The notes beneath the pieces were generated by a model. The model saw only the letters and a program-made list of their open reading frames with translations, had not been told where the DNA came from and ran no database searches. From Alphaproteobacteria bacterium Ga0077535 (GTDB lineage Bacteria; Pseudomonadota; Alphaproteobacteria; Caulobacterales; Aquidulcibacteraceae), in the NCBI GenBank assembly GCA_001464425.1, contig LNEK01000032.1, forward strand, positions 35,239 through 99,238: 64,000 nt of DNA, written 5' to 3'. Both the position numbers and the translations under genes were made by a program. The first letter of the stretch is position 1. Every line of letters begins with the position of its first letter. Shown piece by piece: positions 45,930-54,291 of this stretch.

Positions 45930-47398
45930 GGCGCGCTGTTCCAGATCGGCGACAAGAACCGTGCGAGCGAGTCCGCCAACACCAGCAACGAGAGCGTCGC
46001 TGCCGCACCGAGAATGACCGGCGCTGCAAGCAAGATAGACGCGCCATCCGGTCGTTTGAACGCGTCCGTTGGCGCTTTGCCCGAGAGCGCGCTCGCCGCC
46101 AGCGGGCCAAGATGTGCAAACGTGAGCACCGCTGCAACGCCAACCAATGCCGCCGCCCACATCAGGCCGCCGGCCGGCGCACCCAATGCGGTGATCAACC
46201 AAAGCTTCGCCCACGCCCCTGAGAACGGCGGCATCCCGATCATGCTGGCTGACGCGAGCGCAAAGCCCGCGAACGTCCAGGGCATTACGCGGCCAAGCCC
46301 GACATAATCTTCAACATTGCGCCGCGTCGTGATCGCAGCGCTGGTGCCCACCGCCATCGAGAGCGTCGTCGCCGCGCACGCCAACGCCACGATCTGCAGC
46401 GCCGCTGCGAACAGCCCCATCGGCAACGCCACCAGCGCGCCCATGACCACCGCCAACGATTGCGCCATACACGAGTACGCAAGGCGCTCGCGCAAATCGC
46501 GCCGCGACAGCGCGATCAACGCAGCCACGCACATGCCAACGCCCGCCAAGCCGATTAGCGCGAGCGAAGCCAGCCGCGCTTCTATCAGCGCTGGTCCGAA
46601 CACGAACGCCGCTACCTTGATCACGCCGATGCCGCCGGCAGGAATGATCGCCAGCCCTTGAATTGTAACCAGCGCCGGATCTGGCGCCCGGCTCGATTCC
46701 GGCAGCCAACGATGCAGCGGCGGCATCGCCGCCATCGCCAGCCCCAACACGAACAGCACCAGCAAGATGTTCGCGGTCGGGATATCCACTTTCCCCGCAA
46801 GCATGCCGCCTGGTTGAAAATCCAACGCGCCCGCGATCGCGTATGTCCAAATCATGGCCGGCAGGAACAGGCCCATCGACGCCGTCAGCAGAGTCGCCAG
46901 GAATGTGCGCCCCGCGCGGCGCGCCTCTTCATCGCCGCGATGCGCGACGAGCGGAAACACCGCCAGCGTTAGCGCTTGGTAAGCCACGAAGAACGTGAAC
47001 AGGTTGGCCGAGAACGCGACAGCCATCGTCGCCGCCCCAGCGAGCGCGATAAACGCCATCAACCGCGCCGGCGCTTTCTCCTGCGTCGCGCGCACCATCC
47101 CCGCCGCATGCACCGCGTGCAGCACGCCAAGTCCGCTCAGCGCCGCCGCCGCCAACGCGCCAAGCGGCTCAACAACAAACGCCAACCCCACATTCGGCAA
47201 AGGCTGCGCTAACACCAGACGCACGCTCTCCTGCTCGGCTGCCGCGCCCACCAAGCGCAGCGCGCACAGCGCGGTGATCAAAGCGCCCACGATGTGGACG
47301 ACATCGCGCAGCCCTGGCGGCCGCTGCAGCGCCAACACCAGCAGCGCCTGCAGAACCGGCGTCGCCAGTACGCCGAGGAGTGCGAGTTCAGCACTCAT
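45926..47398 (-). CDS. MrpD/NuoN-like antiporter subunit (second)
   Basis: A 490-residue polytopic protein with about 14 hydrophobic segments. Family landmarks are NLFTFFVAYQALTLAVFPLVAHR (TM5-type), LGLAMAAMPPLHRWLPESSRAPDPA (TM7-type) and SMIGMPPFSGAWAKLWLI (TM12-type). In proton-translocating homologues the TM5 segment carries Glu (F-Y-E-x-L) and the TM7 segment Lys (x-A-K-A-A-x-x-P-x-H); here they read Gln and Met. This suggests a subunit that keeps the fold but lost part of the ion pathway. The ATG at 47398 overlaps the upstream subunit's stop by four bases and avoids a 41-residue basic extension inside that gene. Confidence 0.82.
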   Translation of the reverse strand: MSAELALLGVLATPVLQALLVLALQRPPGLRDVVHIVGALITALCALRLVGAAAEQESVRLVLAQPLPNVGLAFVVEPLGALAAAALSGLGVLHAVHAAGMVRATQEKAPARLMAFIALAGAATMAVAFSANLFTFFVAYQALTLAVFPLVAHRGDEEARRAGRTFLATLLTASMGLFLPAMIWTYAIAGALDFQPGGMLAGKVDIPTANILLVLFVLGLAMAAMPPLHRWLPESSRAPDPALVTIQGLAIIPAGGIGVIKVAAFVFGPALIEARLASLALIGLAGVGMCVAALIALSRRDLRERLAYSCMAQSLAVVMGALVALPMGLFAAALQIVALACAATTLSMAVGTSAAITTRRNVEDYVGLGRVMPWTFAGFALASASMIGMPPFSGAWAKLWLITALGAPAGGLMWAAALVGVAAVLTFAHLGPLAASALSGKAPTDAFKRPDGASILLAAPVILGAAATLSLLVLADSLARFLSPIWNSAP

Positions 47399-48849
47399 GG
47401 CAAGCCGCCCAACATAAGCGCGCCAGCAGAGTCCGCCGCGGTCAGCAGCAGCGCCGGCGACACACCGAACGCGATCGCCACGATTGATGCGGCAAGCATT
47501 GGCGCCAACGCCCATCGCCACGCATCGTTAGGGCCGTGGAAGAGATCGCCCGCACGCCGGAAATAGAGCCGTTCGATGAGGCGCCCGCCGTAGAACACGC
47601 CGGCCAGCGATGCAAAAATCACAGCGCCCGCCGCCCACCACCAACCGGCGCCGACGCCGGCTTCGACCAGTCGCCAACGCCCCAAGAATCCAAGTGTCAA
47701 AGGCGCGCCCATCAAGCTGATTGCGCCGCTCATGATCGCCGCGCCCGCCAGCGGCGCGCGCCGGCCCAATCCGTCGAGGTGCTCAAGCGACTGCACGCCC
47801 CCAGCCGCTGCGCCTCCGAACAAGGCCAACGCCGCAGCCGCCAGCGCCGTGAGTTGCACCAGCGCCGCCGCGAATCCCGCCGGCGATCCCAACGCTACGC
47901 AGAGCAATATGCCGCCCGCTTGCGCCGCGCCCGCATACGCCGCGAGCCGCGTCAAATTATGCGCGCCCACCGCCTGCACCGAGCCAATCACAACACTCGC
48001 GCCACCCAGCACAGCAAGCGCAATCGAAACGCCCTCACCGATGGTGGGCGACGTCGCGACGTAACCAGCCAGGCGAACGATCACAGCGAGTGCGCCGATC
48101 ACCCCAACCGTACCAAGAACCAGCGCCGCCGGCCCGCCGGGGCGCGTGAACGCCCCGCCCATCCAATCGTGCAACGGCGCAACGCCCGCCTTCAGCGCAA
48201 CCCCCAGCAGCATCAAGCCTGCGCCGAGCGCCGCAGCGTCGGCGCTTTCGATATGAGCGGTCGCGATGGCCGAAAGCTCAAGTGTGCCAACGCTGCGATA
48301 GAAGATGCCTACGCCGCATAAGAACAGCGCCGATCCTACCCCGCCCGCGCCCAGCATACGCAGCGCGCCGCCCAGCGCAGTCCGCCCGTCGCTGAAAGCC
48401 AATAAAGCGACTGACGCCAGCCACGCCGTCTCGATCGCCACGAACACACCAGCCAAATCGCGCGCCGCGAGCGCACCCAGCCAGCCGAACAATTGACAAA
48501 GCACCAGCGCCATCGCGAGCGGCCAGGTACGTCGCTCGATGTCGCTCAACACTGCGCCGGAGGCCGCTAGCGCCAACGCAGCGACGGCGGCCATCAACGG
48601 CGACGCAAAAAGCCCGATCCCATCCGCAAGCAGCGGCACACCTTCTGCGACGCTCCAAAGCGGCGCCGCCGCGATCAGCACCCGCACAGTTGTGTCGGCA
48701 GTGACGAACGCGCAGAGCAAGGCGGCGATTGTAGCAAGCCCCCAACTCAGCCGCGGCGGGCACAACATCGCCAGCGCCGCGCCTACCATCGCGATAATCA
48801 GCGGCAGCAAAGCCGCATGCGTGCGCATGAGATCCAATGCAGCGGTCAC
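47395..48849 (-). CDS. MrpD/NuoM-like antiporter subunit (first)
   Basis: A 484-residue polytopic proton/cation antiporter subunit. It retains the expected charged residues: Glu in the TM5-type segment (DLAGVFVAIETAWLASVALL) and Lys in the TM7-type segment (LLGVALKAGVAPLHDWMGGAFTRPGG), with the P-x-H motif. The C-terminal third has the usual GAISLMGAPLTLGFLGRW segment. Of the three large subunits in this operon it is the one that most looks like a working proton or sodium pump. Its ATG overlaps the MrpC-like stop by four bases and its stop overlaps the next subunit by four. Confidence 0.85.
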   Translation of the reverse strand: MTAALDLMRTHAALLPLIIAMVGAALAMLCPPRLSWGLATIAALLCAFVTADTTVRVLIAAAPLWSVAEGVPLLADGIGLFASPLMAAVAALALAASGAVLSDIERRTWPLAMALVLCQLFGWLGALAARDLAGVFVAIETAWLASVALLAFSDGRTALGGALRMLGAGGVGSALFLCGVGIFYRSVGTLELSAIATAHIESADAAALGAGLMLLGVALKAGVAPLHDWMGGAFTRPGGPAALVLGTVGVIGALAVIVRLAGYVATSPTIGEGVSIALAVLGGASVVIGSVQAVGAHNLTRLAAYAGAAQAGGILLCVALGSPAGFAAALVQLTALAAAALALFGGAAAGGVQSLEHLDGLGRRAPLAGAAIMSGAISLMGAPLTLGFLGRWRLVEAGVGAGWWWAAGAVIFASLAGVFYGGRLIERLYFRRAGDLFHGPNDAWRWALAPMLAASIVAIAFGVSPALLLTAADSAGALMLGGLP

Positions 48850-49169
48850 GGCGCGCGCCCCGGCATGTCATCTTGCCGGTCTGCCTGATCCGTTTCCGGC
48901 GCTTCGATCGCGCCGTAATCCTCTTGCAGACGAACCGTCACGGCAGCGCCGATAGCAAGCTGCACGAACACTGCGCACGCAGCAGCAATCAGCAACGCGT
49001 TGGGCGCACCCAGCGCCCCCAGCCCCAAGATCGCGCCCAGCATCGACAGCGCAATGCCGGCGAGCCTCCTGATCGCGTTGTTCGACGCCCACGCCGCCAC
49101 TGCGCCGCACATCAGCAAGACCAGCGCCGCTGCGAAGATCGCCCGGGTGAGAAGGATTTCCGGCCCCAT
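48846..49169 (-). CDS. MrpC/NuoK-like antiporter subunit
   Basis: A 107-residue protein with three hydrophobic helices (RAIFAAALVLLMCGAVAAWA; RRLAGIALSMLGAILGLGAL; LLIAAACAVFVQLAIGAAVTVRL), the MrpC/NuoK/MnhC layout, including the N-x-x-R-x-x-x-G-I-x-L stretch. The C-terminus is a short acidic tail. The ATG at 49169 shares one base with the MrpB-like stop (TGATG). It is expected to seal the interface between small and large subunits of the complex. Confidence 0.82.
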   Translation of the reverse strand: MGPEILLTRAIFAAALVLLMCGAVAAWASNNAIRRLAGIALSMLGAILGLGALGAPNALLIAAACAVFVQLAIGAAVTVRLQEDYGAIEAPETDQADRQDDMPGRAP

Positions 49170-49555
49170 CACCAATCCGCATCACGCAGCATTGGCGCGC
49201 GGCCAAATAGCACGATCACGATCAACGCCGCAGCGCTCGCTGTCGCAGCGAATAATCCAGCCTCAATGGCGACTTGAGCAAACCGCCAGCCCGGCAGTCC
49301 CGCCCCGCACGCAGCGCCAATAATCCCCAACGCCAAGCACAAGCGCGCAGCGAGCGGCGGAAACGCAGCGCGCGAGGCGGCCGCCCCGAAGATCAAGCCA
49401 TGCACCACAAACGCCCACGCAAACATCAGCCCCGCGATGAAGCCGACGCCTTCGCCCGGCGCGCGCGCCACCACCAGCGTCAGCGCGAAAAGCGCCATCA
49501 ACGGCGCGTAAAGGCGCGCCGCATTGCTGAGGACGATTTGCGCACCTGGCTTCAC
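49169..49555 (-). CDS. MrpB/MnhB-like antiporter subunit
   Basis: A 128-residue membrane protein with four hydrophobic segments. ARLYAPLMALFALTLVVARAPGEGVGFIAGLMFAWAFVV corresponds to the MnhB core, in which a glycine-rich loop (G-x-x-G-F-x-A-G-L) follows the first helix. Homologues form part of the cation path next to MrpC. Overlaps of one and four bases with its neighbours place it inside one operon. Confidence 0.75.
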   Translation of the reverse strand: MKPGAQIVLSNAARLYAPLMALFALTLVVARAPGEGVGFIAGLMFAWAFVVHGLIFGAAASRAAFPPLAARLCLALGIIGAACGAGLPGWRFAQVAIEAGLFAATASAAALIVIVLFGRAPMLRDADW

Positions 49556-50037
49556 GTGTCACGCTCCTGCCGTGCGTGCAGCGCGCCGCGCTCGCTGTAT
49601 CCCAACACGCCAACGCAACCCGCGCCGGCGACGAGCAAAAGCGGCGCGAGCCAAAATCCGATTGCATCTGGCGCCGATTGCACGCGCGGAAGCGCTGAAC
49701 CCAGATCTGGCGCGGCGAACACGATCGCTCCACCCGCAAGCGCCGCCGCGAGCAAACTTAACCACGGCGCGCCGGCGCCGAATGACTTTGCAGAGCGCGC
49801 GCTAAGCAGCACCGCAGCGAGAAGCAGCACCGGCCCCCAAGCTGCGACCACGATCGTCGTCACCAGAGCCGCATCGCCCACGCCGAGCGCCAGCAGAGCG
49901 GCCGCCGCCATCGCGCCCGACGCCGCTAAGCACAAACACAGAGCAAGCAACGACCGCGCCGTCAGCGCCGCGAACGCCGCTGCGATCGTCGCTACGATGA
50001 GCAGCAGGGCGAATGTTTGCGAGACGAGCCCGATCAT
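49552..50037 (-). CDS. MbhD/MbhE-like (DUF4040, MrpA C-terminal type) subunit
   Basis: A 161-residue protein. The first half has three helices and a block LLALGVGDAALVTTIVVAAWGPVLLLAAV that resembles the DUF4040/MbhD core, whose usual form has an acidic residue (G-x-P-D-x-A-L-T-E-x-x-V-G); here that glutamate position reads T. The second half (LAGGAIVFAAPDLGSALP, then a final helix) resembles MbhE, which corresponds to the extreme C-terminus of MrpA. It replaces the large MrpA protein of canonical operons. It overlaps its neighbours by four bases on both sides. Confidence 0.65.
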   Translation of the reverse strand: MIGLVSQTFALLLIVATIAAAFAALTARSLLALCLCLAASGAMAAAALLALGVGDAALVTTIVVAAWGPVLLLAAVLLSARSAKSFGAGAPWLSLLAAALAGGAIVFAAPDLGSALPRVQSAPDAIGFWLAPLLLVAGAGCVGVLGYSERGALHARQERDT

Positions 50038-50393
50038 GGCTCATCGCCCTGTGCTTGCGCGCCCGGACGCGGCGCCTTGTAGCGGCCTGACAGTGGTGAG
50101 AGCCCACCCGCATGCGCGGCGCTTGCAAGCGCGTGAGACAGGATTGGCCCCGCGGCCACCACTAAACCGGCAAGCAACAGCAAACGCACAGCGATGGCGA
50201 AATCGGGCGCCATCAGCGCAAGCCCCGCCAACACCAGCGCGGCCCCCGGCGCATCCGCAACGCTCGCGCCATGCAGGCGCGTGTAAAAGTCGGGAAAACG
50301 CAGGATGCCCAGCGTGCCGCCGAAAATCGCAACAAGTCCCGCCACCGCAACCAGCGCGCCGAGGCCCGTGCGCAGCAGGGTCAGCACATCCAT
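50034..50393 (-). CDS. mrpG: MrpG/MnhG-like antiporter subunit
   Basis: A 119-residue membrane protein. Three hydrophobic segments and the family motif GTLGILRFPDFYTRLHGASVADAPGAALVLAGLAL (R-F-P-D-x-x-x-R-x-H-A-x-x-x-x-x-T-x-G-type) identify MnhG. The C-terminal tail is Pro/Arg-rich. The ATG at 50393 shares one base with the MrpF stop. MrpE, F and G form the small-subunit half of the complex. Confidence 0.9.
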   Translation of the reverse strand: MDVLTLLRTGLGALVAVAGLVAIFGGTLGILRFPDFYTRLHGASVADAPGAALVLAGLALMAPDFAIAVRLLLLAGLVVAAGPILSHALASAAHAGGLSPLSGRYKAPRPGAQAQGDEP

Positions 50394-50680
50394 CAGATGT
50401 CCTCCTGCGGGCGTGAGAGCGGCGCTTGAAACGTCCGCGTGCGAAACACTTTCGTTATCGCCAGGACCAACACGATTGCCGTCAGCACCACGGCGATCGC
50501 GGCATCGAGCCAGTCGCTCCGTCCCGCTGCAACCGCCAGTGCGGCGCAAATCAAAGCCGCGCGCACCATGACAGTTTTGGCCGCCAGCGCGCGATCGTGC
50601 AAAGTCGGACCCGAGAACAGACGCAACAGCGCCAACAACCCCGACACCGCCACAGCCACACCGATCAGCAACGCGGTCAT
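50393..50680 (-). CDS. mrpF: MrpF/MnhF-like antiporter subunit
   Basis: A 95-residue protein with three helices. The family block LLRLFSGPTLHDRALAAKTVMVRAALICA (R-x-x-x-G-P-t-x-x-D-R-x-x-a) is clear, with the Asp proposed to take part in cation binding. It overlaps the MrpE-like stop by four bases and shares one base with MrpG. Confidence 0.9.
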   Translation of the reverse strand: MTALLIGVAVAVSGLLALLRLFSGPTLHDRALAAKTVMVRAALICAALAVAAGRSDWLDAAIAVVLTAIVLVLAITKVFRTRTFQAPLSRPQEDI

Positions 50681-51144
50681 GAACGCGGCTCCTGAGCGCC
50701 AGCGACGCGCTCCAGCCGCCCGAGATCGGCAGCGTCGACGTCATCTTCATTCAAGACGTGCACGAGAAATCCCTCGGCGTCGGTTTCAACCACCGCCATG
50801 CCCGGCGCGGCGCTCAGCAAATCCGCAAATGCGGCGCGTTCGTCGCCGCGGCCCCGCGTCCTGATGCGCACCAAAGCGGGTTTCAATGTGACATCCGCGG
50901 CCAGCGCTGAACGGATCGTCGCCGTCGCGCCCGCAAGCACCGATCCAAGACGCGAGACAACACCATAGAGCGCACGCGGGCTGCGCGCGAATGCGCCAGA
51001 GACGCCGCCCAAGCGCGTTGCCAGCACCACGCAAATCAGCGCCGCGATCACAGCGACAACCGCATCCTGCACGCTGGTGAGGCGCTGCGTTGTGAGCAAC
51101 CACAAAGCGATAAATCCGCACAGCATCGCTGCGGCGTGAAGCAT
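50677..51144 (-). CDS. mrpE: MrpE/MnhE-like antiporter subunit
   Basis: A 155-residue protein with two N-terminal hydrophobic segments (AAAMLCGFIALWLLTT; QDAVVAVIAALICVVLATRLGG) and a cytoplasmic domain with TLKPALVRIRTRGRGDERAAFADLLSAAPGMAVVETDAEGFLVHVL, the MnhE pattern (x-L-t-P-G-T-x-x-v). The usual P-G-T is P-G-M here. It is first in the operon; a strong GGGGAGG site lies upstream of the ATG at 51144. The promoter is expected in the 86 bases between it and the DUF2336 gene. Confidence 0.85.
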   Translation of the reverse strand: MLHAAAMLCGFIALWLLTTQRLTSVQDAVVAVIAALICVVLATRLGGVSGAFARSPRALYGVVSRLGSVLAGATATIRSALAADVTLKPALVRIRTRGRGDERAAFADLLSAAPGMAVVETDAEGFLVHVLNEDDVDAADLGRLERVAGAQEPRS

Positions 51145-51230
51145 AGATCAGCCTCCCCGCGCCGCCGGCGCGCGCGCTTGTGAGGCTTAGACCTGCAGCG
51201 GCGGATTCGCCAGCCGAGGCAGGCGCCGTC

Positions 51231-52451
51231 CTAGCTGTTGCGGTTAAACAACAACGTGGCGTTCCGCCGCGCCAATGCCATATCGGTGTCGCCGTCGTTG
51301 AACGTGGCGCGCTCAATATTGGCGGCGTCAGCGGTGAACGACCAATTCCAATAGCGGAGCACAGTTTGCGCTTTCGCCGTCGCTAATGTGTCAAACACGT
51401 AAGCTGCGCGGCCGAGCGGGTTATTGGTTGAGTCCGGATCACCGTTCGGTCGCCGCAGCGCTTTCCACAGGCCGATCATCAATGGCCGCTTTAATCCAAC
51501 GGCTTTGCAAAATACGCCAATCGCTTCGCCGCCTGGATCAGCAAAGATCTGTGACGCCGTTGTCGGCTTTACGCCCGCGAGGTGCGCGATCTCGTGGATA
51601 AGTCCGCGATCGAGCCCGTGTTCAGCGGCGGCGAGCGCGCCTTCAAGCGAACCATAGGGGCTTTGCGCCGCCGCAGCGCGATTACGTTGCCGGCGTTCGA
51701 TCACTTGCAAGGTCTTACGCGTGTCCGCATCGGCCCAGCCCTCAGCCGCAGCCAACTTAAACACATCACCCAGTTCTTGGATCAGCACATTCCGGTCGAC
51801 CGCGAAACGACGCAGGATTTGCAACCGCGCCTCAAACCCAGCCCACCAGAACAACACCAGCGCCTGCGTCGGCCGAATTTCGTTACGCGCCACCAACAAT
51901 GCAGGCAGCGACGCAGCTTGCCGCGATCGCGCCACGACAAGATCGACCCCCTGCGTGGAGAGACGCGCGCCTTGGTTTTTCAACACCGCCTCGATTGAGG
52001 TTGTGTCCCCCGTCTGGATCAAAGCGTCGGTGACAGATTCAGTCAGATGCCGCCTGCGCGAGATCGCAAGCCAATGCGCCGCCATCCCGGCGCGAATAGT
52101 GGCGACCAAATCGGAATCATCGAAACCGGCGCCGTTTTCGAGGAGCGGCAACGCGACACTGATTTCGTCCCGAGCGAGGTAGCGCAATAAGGCCTTCGGC
52201 GCGTCCGTGACACGTGCCAGGCCCAGCGCACAGCGCTGCCGCAGCTCGACGTTGCTGGTCCGCAACAAGCCCACCAGAATATCGGCCGCAAGCTGGCGCT
52301 CATAGACCGGCAGACGGCTCTCCGGCCACGACACAATCTCGCAGAGCCGCCCCACCAGCGCCACGCGGGCCTTTGGCGCGTGCGGCACGCTCAGTTCAAG
52401 CGGCGCAAGTGGGTCCGCAACGTCCGGACGAGGTTGATTCGTAGGCGCCAT
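51231..52451 (-). CDS. DUF2336 protein (second copy)
   Basis: About 406 residues, helical and soluble, of the DUF2336 family. Blocks include LVGRLCEIVSWPESRLPVYERQLAADILVGLLRTSNVELRQRCALGLARV, followed by HEAT-like helices, and GLDRGLIHEIAHLAGVKPTTASQIFADPGGEAIGVFCKAVGLKRPLMIGLWKALRR. It is not closely similar to the copy at 35.5-36.6 kb. The start is uncertain: ATG at 52451 or GTG at 52469, neither with a convincing ribosome binding site. It precedes the antiporter operon on the same strand and diverges from an MFS gene. Confidence 0.75.
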   Translation of the reverse strand: MAPTNQPRPDVADPLAPLELSVPHAPKARVALVGRLCEIVSWPESRLPVYERQLAADILVGLLRTSNVELRQRCALGLARVTDAPKALLRYLARDEISVALPLLENGAGFDDSDLVATIRAGMAAHWLAISRRRHLTESVTDALIQTGDTTSIEAVLKNQGARLSTQGVDLVVARSRQAASLPALLVARNEIRPTQALVLFWWAGFEARLQILRRFAVDRNVLIQELGDVFKLAAAEGWADADTRKTLQVIERRQRNRAAAAQSPYGSLEGALAAAEHGLDRGLIHEIAHLAGVKPTTASQIFADPGGEAIGVFCKAVGLKRPLMIGLWKALRRPNGDPDSTNNPLGRAAYVFDTLATAKAQTVLRYWNWSFTADAANIERATFNDGDTDMALARRNATLLFNRNS

Positions 52452-52533
52452 ATCGCCGAAGGTCACCACGCGCCGCGTTAAGCTCCCGTCAACGGGAATG
52501 TAGCTGAACCTCGGCGGTCAGAAGCGGGGGCGG

Positions 52534-53832
52534 ATGGACACGGAACAGAAATCCGAAACACGCAGGCCGTTTGGCGGCATTTCCGAGCTCAGCCTCTATT
52601 ACGTGCTGGTCGCGCTCTACTTCTTCGCCTTCGGCATGCAGTTTGTGCTGTTTCCGTCTTTGGTGGCGTTCTTTCTGAGCGCCACGCCGGCCGGCGTGGG
52701 CCTGGCGCAGTCGGCGCTGTCAGCGCCGATGTTCTGCCTCTTGCTGTTCGGCGGCCTGCTTGCCGAGCGTGCGCGCGCAGGCCCAACTCTAGCCAAGCTC
52801 TACCTGATCTTCGCGTTCGCCTCGATCGCGCTCTGCGCCATCGTTGCGGCCGGGCTGCTGACCTACGAAATCTTGATCGGCTACGCGATGCTGGTCGGCG
52901 CGTGCGCAGCGTTCTCGATGCCCGTGCGTGACGCAGCGTTGAACGGCGTTGTGCTGCGTGAAACGGCACGCGGCCGCTACACCTCGCTCGCCACCGCCGC
53001 TGCCGCCACCACGGCCGTACAAATCGGCGCGCAGATCGCAGGCATCCTCGTCGCCCGCTACGCCGGCTCAACCCCAGCGCCATTCCTTGCGCTGCAAGCG
53101 ATCATCTTGAGCCTTGGCGCCGCAATCGCGCTGGGCCTTATGGACTCAAAGCCACACGGCCATGAGCGCACCATCAAAGGCGCTCTTCGCGACGTGCGCG
53201 ATGGGCTTTCCTACGCGTTCCGCAACCCGATCATGTCGCCCATGCTGATCTCCGCCGCTTATGTCGGCGTGTTCGTCGTCGGTTCGTTTCAGGTGCTGTT
53301 TCCGCTGATCGTGCGCGAATATTACGGCGCCGATCAGGACGTTCAGGCGAGCCAGCTCGGCACCTTGTTTGCCTGCTTCTGGTGCGCTTCGTTTATCTCA
53401 GCGGTCGCACTCAGCCGCATGAAACCGCTTCAGCGTCCGGGCCGCGCGCTGATCGCTTCGCACATCATCAGCGCCGCGATGCTGTTCACCTTCGCGGTCG
53501 ACAAACCTTACATCGCCTTCCTGGCGATCGTCTCGGTGTGGGGGTTAGCGGCAGGCGTCGCCATCTCGATGAGCCGCACGATTACGCAAGGCGCGGCGGA
53601 GCCTGGCTATCTCGGCCGCGTGCTCGCCGTTTATTCGATGGGATTTATGGGCGGCGCGCCGATTGGTTCGGCGATCGTCGGCTTTGCCGCCAGCGAGTGG
53701 GGCCCACGCACTGCAGCGCTAATCCCCGCGGGGGGATTAGCGCTGGCTGCGATTGCTTTAGCTATATTCACGCCGCTCTGGCGCTATGCGGCAGAGAGCG
53801 TCGCGCCGGAGCTTACCGGTCCGGACGTGTAA
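52534..53832 (+). CDS. MFS transporter
   Basis: A 432-residue major facilitator with 12 hydrophobic segments. The first helix (LYYVLVALYFFAFGMQFVLFP) is followed by a typical MFS loop (GGLLAERARAGPTLAKLYL), and a second set of six helices begins near residue 235 (MSPMLISAAYVGVFVVGSFQVLFP). The layout resembles the MFS_3 (EntS-like) exporter group. The substrate is unknown. GGGGGCGG lies just upstream of the ATG. Its last 20 bases overlap the convergent small exported-protein gene. Confidence 0.88.
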   Translation: MDTEQKSETRRPFGGISELSLYYVLVALYFFAFGMQFVLFPSLVAFFLSATPAGVGLAQSALSAPMFCLLLFGGLLAERARAGPTLAKLYLIFAFASIALCAIVAAGLLTYEILIGYAMLVGACAAFSMPVRDAALNGVVLRETARGRYTSLATAAAATTAVQIGAQIAGILVARYAGSTPAPFLALQAIILSLGAAIALGLMDSKPHGHERTIKGALRDVRDGLSYAFRNPIMSPMLISAAYVGVFVVGSFQVLFPLIVREYYGADQDVQASQLGTLFACFWCASFISAVALSRMKPLQRPGRALIASHIISAAMLFTFAVDKPYIAFLAIVSVWGLAAGVAISMSRTITQGAAEPGYLGRVLAVYSMGFMGGAPIGSAIVGFAASEWGPRTAALIPAGGLALAAIALAIFTPLWRYAAESVAPELTGPDV

Positions 53833-54187
53833 CCACGCCGCCACGTTCGCGACGACCGGAGCCGCTTGATTCACGGGCGTTGAACTCGGTGACTTCGGCA
53901 TCCCAAGTCGTCGCCAGCGTGCGGCGCTCTTGCTCAGCCGCGTTGAAAGCTTGCGACATCGCGTTGATGTCGGCTTGGCACGTCACCAATTTCGCCCGGC
54001 GCGCTTCATTCCAGGCCTGCACGCGGGTGTTCGCAGCCTCGATCTCCGCACGCGACGCGGTCGCGCCGTCAGGCAGTGTCGGGGCGGCGTCGAAGCCGCT
54101 GCAATTGGCGGTCATGGTGGCTTGAGCCAGTGCCGGCGACGCCATCAACATAAACGCGGCCGCCGCAGCGCCGATCAGAACCTTCAT
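53813..54187 (-). CDS. small exported protein of unknown function
   Basis: A 124-residue protein with a signal peptide (MKVLIGAAAAAFMLMASPALAQ). The mature part contains two cysteines (TANCSGFD and VTCQADIN) about 50 residues apart and a helical body (RAEIEAANTRVQAWNEARRAKLVTCQADINAMSQAFNAAEQERR). I do not recognise a family. The ATG at 54187 has AGGAG about nine bases upstream. The 3' end overlaps the MFS gene by 20 bases on the opposite strand. Confidence 0.65.
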   Translation of the reverse strand: MKVLIGAAAAAFMLMASPALAQATMTANCSGFDAAPTLPDGATASRAEIEAANTRVQAWNEARRAKLVTCQADINAMSQAFNAAEQERRTLATTWDAEVTEFNARESSGSGRRERGGVVTRPDR

Positions 54188-54291
54188 GATACGTCTTCTC
54201 CTAGATTTTCCGGTCGCCGGATGTAGCCCTCTCGACCGGGATTTGCGAGCCAAAGACGGCTAAAATGCGATGACCTGCCGCCTCATTCCCC

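Noticed and set aside
47536..48321. 261-codon open frame on the plus strand
   Set aside because: Opposite strand of the MrpD-like subunit; mostly Arg, Gln and His with no hydrophobic or domain pattern.
49274..50416. 380-codon open frame on the plus strand
   Set aside because: Antisense to several overlapping antiporter genes; Ala/Arg/Pro-rich low-complexity product typical of shadow frames.
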